A stretch of DNA of 7,853 bases from Nanobdellota archaeon (GTDB lineage Archaea; Nanobdellota; Nanobdellia; Pacearchaeales; GW2011-AR1), in NCBI GenBank assembly GCA_018830845.1, contig JAHJRS010000031.1, positions 1 to 7,853 of the forward strand. Reading direction: 5' to 3'. This document shows, piece by piece, positions 5,412-7,853 of the stretch. The stretch's first letter is position 1, and each line of letters opens with the position of its first letter. The translations under genes and the position numbers were made by a program. Below the pieces are notes generated by a model. It was not told where the DNA came from. It did not search any database and saw only the letters and a program-made list of their open reading frames with translations.

Positions 5412-6134
5412 ATGGATATGCCAATAGACATGCAACATCAGCAAATGGGTTATGACAGAACCGCAACAATGTTTAGCCCCGAGGGGCACCTTCTTCAGGT
5501 GGAATATGCCGAAAAGACGGTAAGGCTTGGAAGTTCAAGCATTGGGATGGTTTGTTCAGACGGAGTTTTTATATTAGCTGACAAAAGAAATGATGATGTT
5601 TTAGTGGTTCCTGAATCAGCCCAGAAAGTTTACGAAATTGATGCCCATATTATTTCAAGCGTTGCGGGGATAATTTCTGATGCAAGAGTGTTAATAGACA
5701 AGGCCCAGCTTTTGGCTCAGCAGCACAGGTTAACATATGACTCGGCAATAGAGCCTGAACTTATTATAAAAGAAATTTCAAATTTAAAGCAGCAATTTAC
5801 CCAATACGGAGGCGCAAGGCCATTCGGAGTCTCAGTCATGGTTGCCGGGCTTCAGGATGAAAAAGGAAGGCTTTTTACAAGTGACATTACGGGAAATTAT
5901 TATGAATATTATTCAAACGCAATAGGAGAAAAGGACTCTGAAATAAAGGATATCCTAAGAGAGAAATACAAAAAAGAATTGACTCTAAAAAAAGGTATAG
6001 ACCTTGCTATTGAAGCAATGAAAAAGGCCAAAGCGGAAAAATTTAAAATTGATAAACTTGAAATTGCATATTTAGAAGATGGTAAAGAAGAAATAAAAAG
6101 GCTTGAAGGGAAAAAAATTCTTGAGATAAAATGA
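5412..6134 (+). CDS. psmA: 20S proteasome subunit alpha
   Basis: The alpha subunit forms the outer heptameric rings of the archaeal 20S proteasome, gates the entry pore and docks ATPase activators such as PAN. From the ATG at 5412 the protein has 240 residues, normal for the family. The alpha-type signature GYDRTATMFSPEGHLLQVEY lies at 13-32 and includes the YDR gate motif (14-16). The lysine of SAQKVYEI (residue 72) matches the pocket lysine that binds activator HbYX tails (Lys66 in Thermoplasma). VAGIISDARVLI and YGGARPFGVS are further family blocks. There is no beta-type catalytic threonine, as expected. A TTG at 5340 would add 24 residues unlike any alpha N-terminus; I reject it because of the promoter and AGGAG upstream of 5412. 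The stop overlaps the SBDS start by ATGA. Confidence 0.96.
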   Translation: MDMPIDMQHQQMGYDRTATMFSPEGHLLQVEYAEKTVRLGSSSIGMVCSDGVFILADKRNDDVLVVPESAQKVYEIDAHIISSVAGIISDARVLIDKAQLLAQQHRLTYDSAIEPELIIKEISNLKQQFTQYGGARPFGVSVMVAGLQDEKGRLFTSDITGNYYEYYSNAIGEKDSEIKDILREKYKKELTLKKGIDLAIEAMKKAKAEKFKIDKLEIAYLEDGKEEIKRLEGKKILEIK

Positions 6135-6805
6135 CCACCACAACAGCAAGAATAAAAAAAGGCGGGTTGCATTTTGAAATTTTGGTTGACCTTGAGGAAG
6201 CACTAAAATTCAAAAAAGGAGAATCACAATATCTTACAGTTGAGGGAGACAGAATTTTCGAAGATATTAAAAAGGGAAATGTTGCTGCAAAAAATGACCT
6301 TGAAGTTGCCTTTGGAACCTCTGATGTTGACAGCATCGCTAAGGAAATTGTCAGGCATGGTGAAATTCAGACTGACCAGGCACACAGAGATGAGGAAAAG
6401 GACAAAAAAATAAAGCAAGTTGTTGATTTTTTATCCAAAAATGCCATTGATCCAAAATCGGGAAACCCCATCACACCTGAAAGATTAAGGTCTGCACTTG
6501 AGGAGTCAAAAGTTAACATAAAAAACGCCCCTATTGACACCCAGATAAAAGATATTCTTGACAAGATTAGTTCAATAATTCCAATAAAAATAGAAACTAA
6601 AAAAATAAAAATAACTGTGCCGGCAATTCAAACCGGAAAAGTTTACGGGCTTCTCACTCAATATAAAGAAAAGGAAAATTGGCTGAATGACGGAAGCTTA
6701 GAAATTGTTGTTAGTATTCCCGCGGGAATCACTCTTGAATTCTATGACAAACTCAATTCTATGACCCATGGCTCAGCCCTTACTGAAGACTTAACACAAG
6801 AGTAA
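6131..6805 (+). CDS. SBDS-family ribosome maturation protein
   Basis: This is the archaeal orthologue of SBDS/Sdo1, which in eukaryotes helps release the anti-association factor eIF6 from the large ribosomal subunit; in archaea it is thought to act in 50S maturation. The 224 residues show three domains. The N-terminal FYSH domain spans about 3-90 and ends in the conserved IVRHGEIQ (73-80). The helical middle domain has LSKNAIDPKSGNPITPERLR (101-120) and SALEESKVNI. The ferredoxin-like third domain runs from about 158, with TGKVYGLL (168-175), WLNDGSLEIVVSIPAG (184-199) and LNSMTHG (208-214). The start overlaps the psmA stop (ATGA), so translation is coupled. It sits between proteasome and exosome genes, as in many archaea. 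Confidence 0.95.
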   Translation: MTTTTARIKKGGLHFEILVDLEEALKFKKGESQYLTVEGDRIFEDIKKGNVAAKNDLEVAFGTSDVDSIAKEIVRHGEIQTDQAHRDEEKDKKIKQVVDFLSKNAIDPKSGNPITPERLRSALEESKVNIKNAPIDTQIKDILDKISSIIPIKIETKKIKITVPAIQTGKVYGLLTQYKEKENWLNDGSLEIVVSIPAGITLEFYDKLNSMTHGSALTEDLTQE

Positions 6806-6831
6806 AAAGGGGGAAAAATCACACACAAATA

Positions 6832-6839
6832 TTTTTAAA
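6832..6839 (+). promoter_or_regulatory. TATA box of rrp4
   Basis: TTTTTAAA is centred 25.5 bases before the rrp4 ATG at 6861, within the 55-base gap after SBDS. The exosome pair can thus be transcribed separately from psmA-SBDS, as a leaderless message. Confidence 0.6.
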
Positions 6840-6860
6840 GGGTTTTAACAAACAAATAAG

Positions 6861-7523
6861 ATGAACAGAAAAGTAGTAATACCGGGAGAAATAATTATCG
6901 AAGGTGAAGACTATCTTCCCGGAGAGCACACTGAAAAAAGGGACGGAAAAATTGTTTCTTTGAGATACGGCCTTGCTGAAGAGCAAAATAATCTTCTAAA
7001 AGTTATTCCGCTTTCAGGGGTTTACGCCCCCCGAAGAGGGAACATAGTTATTGGGAAAATCGAAAACATAAATTCAAACGGATGGATGGTTGATATAGGC
7101 TCAGCTGAAAGCACATTTTTGTCCATAATGGAAGTTCCAAGATATGTTAACAAGGATGCAATGGAGGAAGTTTTTAAAATTGATGAGATGGTTATCGCAA
7201 AAATATGGTCAATAGGCAAAAGAGGAATTGACTTATCAATTAAATCGCACGGCCTTGGAAAAATAAATGATGGTCTTATTTTTAAAGTAAATCCTCACAA
7301 AGTCCCAAGAGTGATTGGTAAAGAAGGAAGCATGATAAAATTAATAAAAGAAGAAACAGGATGTGATATTAGCGTTGGTCAAAACGGGTTTGTTGTTATA
7401 AATGGAAGTGATGTGGACTCTGAACTTTTTGCAAAGAAAGCAATAAATTTTGTGACAGAAAAATCATTTGTAAGCGGACTAACTGACGAAATGACAAAAT
7501 GGTTTAAGGAAAATAAAAAATGA
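6861..7523 (+). CDS. rrp4: Exosome RNA-binding subunit Rrp4
   Basis: Rrp4 forms the trimeric cap of the archaeal RNA exosome, where it binds RNA, favours A-rich tails and feeds substrate to the Rrp41/Rrp42 hexamer in the cytosol. The 220 residues have the three expected parts. The N-terminal domain carries VIPGEIIIEGEDYLPGEHTE (6-25). The S1 domain lies at about 58-130, with RRGNIVIGKIENINSNGWMV at 58-77. The C-terminal KH domain lies at about 140-200, with its GxxG loop in VIGKEGSMI (151-159). An S1-KH pair at this length separates Rrp4 from Csl4, which has a zinc ribbon instead of KH. The start is supported by the TATA spacing. The stop overlaps rrp41 by ATGA, so the two partners of one complex are made together. 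Confidence 0.96.
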   Translation: MNRKVVIPGEIIIEGEDYLPGEHTEKRDGKIVSLRYGLAEEQNNLLKVIPLSGVYAPRRGNIVIGKIENINSNGWMVDIGSAESTFLSIMEVPRYVNKDAMEEVFKIDEMVIAKIWSIGKRGIDLSIKSHGLGKINDGLIFKVNPHKVPRVIGKEGSMIKLIKEETGCDISVGQNGFVVINGSDVDSELFAKKAINFVTEKSFVSGLTDEMTKWFKENKK

Positions 7524-7853
7524 CAACAAAATTTACACGACCTGACGGAAGAGCATCTGATGAAGTTAGACCTGTCGAAGCCAAAGTGGGAGTTGTTCCA
7601 AATGCCGACGGAAGCGCGATGTATAAATCCGGGGACACTATTGCAATTGCGGCAGTTTACGGACCAAAAAAAATGCACCCTCAACACCAGCAAAATCCTG
7701 CAAAAGGACAGCTAAGGTGCGATTATAATATGATTAGTTTTTCGGTTTCAGACAGAATAAGACCTGGAAGAAACAGACGTTCAATGGAAATTAGTGAAAT
7801 AACCAAATGGGCGCTTGAGCCGGTTTTGCTTTTGGAAAAATACCCTAATCAAG
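7520..7853 (+). CDS. rrp41: Exosome catalytic subunit Rrp41 (N-terminal part)
   Basis: Rrp41 is the RNase PH-like subunit that carries the phosphorolytic 3'-5' exonuclease site of the archaeal exosome, working in a hexamer with Rrp42. The ATG at 7520 overlaps the rrp4 stop. 111 codons are present before the right edge, less than half of the usual roughly 245. Visible family blocks are RPDGR (7-11), VRPVEAKVGVVPNADGSA (16-33), AAVYGPKKMHPQH (44-56), LRCDYNMISFSV (65-76) and RPGRNRRSMEIS (81-92). The RR pair (86-87) matches the arginines that contact RNA in characterised Rrp41 proteins. The catalytic aspartate and phosphate-binding motif would lie beyond the window. Rrp42 is expected next but cannot be seen. 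Confidence 0.95.
   Translation, partial: MTTKFTRPDGRASDEVRPVEAKVGVVPNADGSAMYKSGDTIAIAAVYGPKKMHPQHQQNPAKGQLRCDYNMISFSVSDRIRPGRNRRSMEISEITKWALEPVLLLEKYPNQ

Noticed and set aside
5909..6564. Minus-strand open frames inside psmA and SBDS
   Set aside because: Serine- and phenylalanine-rich translations typical of the antisense of lysine/glutamate-rich genes.

Overview
The window is AT-rich (roughly one third G+C by eye, not counted) and archaeal. It carries the start of the proteasome-exosome superoperon: proteasome alpha subunit, SBDS, exosome Rrp4 and exosome Rrp41. These families and this order are characteristic of archaea. Most genes show a TATA box whose centre lies about 25 bases before the start codon, which points to leaderless transcripts. 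The compact, lysine-rich proteins, a short LID-less adenylate kinase and small orphan genes suggest a DPANN-type archaeon (Woesearchaeota or Pacearchaeota-like). That taxon is inference, not proof.

Left part (1-490): the first 33 codons of a probable acetyltransferase run off the left edge on the minus strand. Next comes a complete tRNA-Leu(UAA) gene, also on the minus strand. It is bracketed by an exact copy of its own 5' end upstream and an exact copy of its own 3' end downstream. The spacers between are richer in G+C (about 48 percent) than the genes around them. This nested arrangement is the most unusual structure in the window.

Middle part (490-3057): a secreted lipoprotein with a transglutaminase-like Cys-His-Asp triad is read rightward. 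It converges, with an 8-base gap, on three leftward genes: a 77-residue helical orphan, a 120-residue basic orphan, and thioredoxin reductase (trxB). A short divergent promoter region separates trxB from the rightward block.

Right part (3058-7853): adenylate kinase, arginyl-tRNA synthetase, psmA, SBDS, rrp4 and rrp41 (cut by the right edge) all run rightward. psmA/SBDS and rrp4/rrp41 overlap by ATGA, so each pair is translationally linked. adk, argS and rrp4 each have their own leaderless-type promoter, and psmA has a TATA box plus a short Shine-Dalgarno leader. Together the block handles tRNA charging, ribosome maturation, RNA decay and protein decay. No CRISPR array, insertion sequence, rRNA or replication origin was seen.
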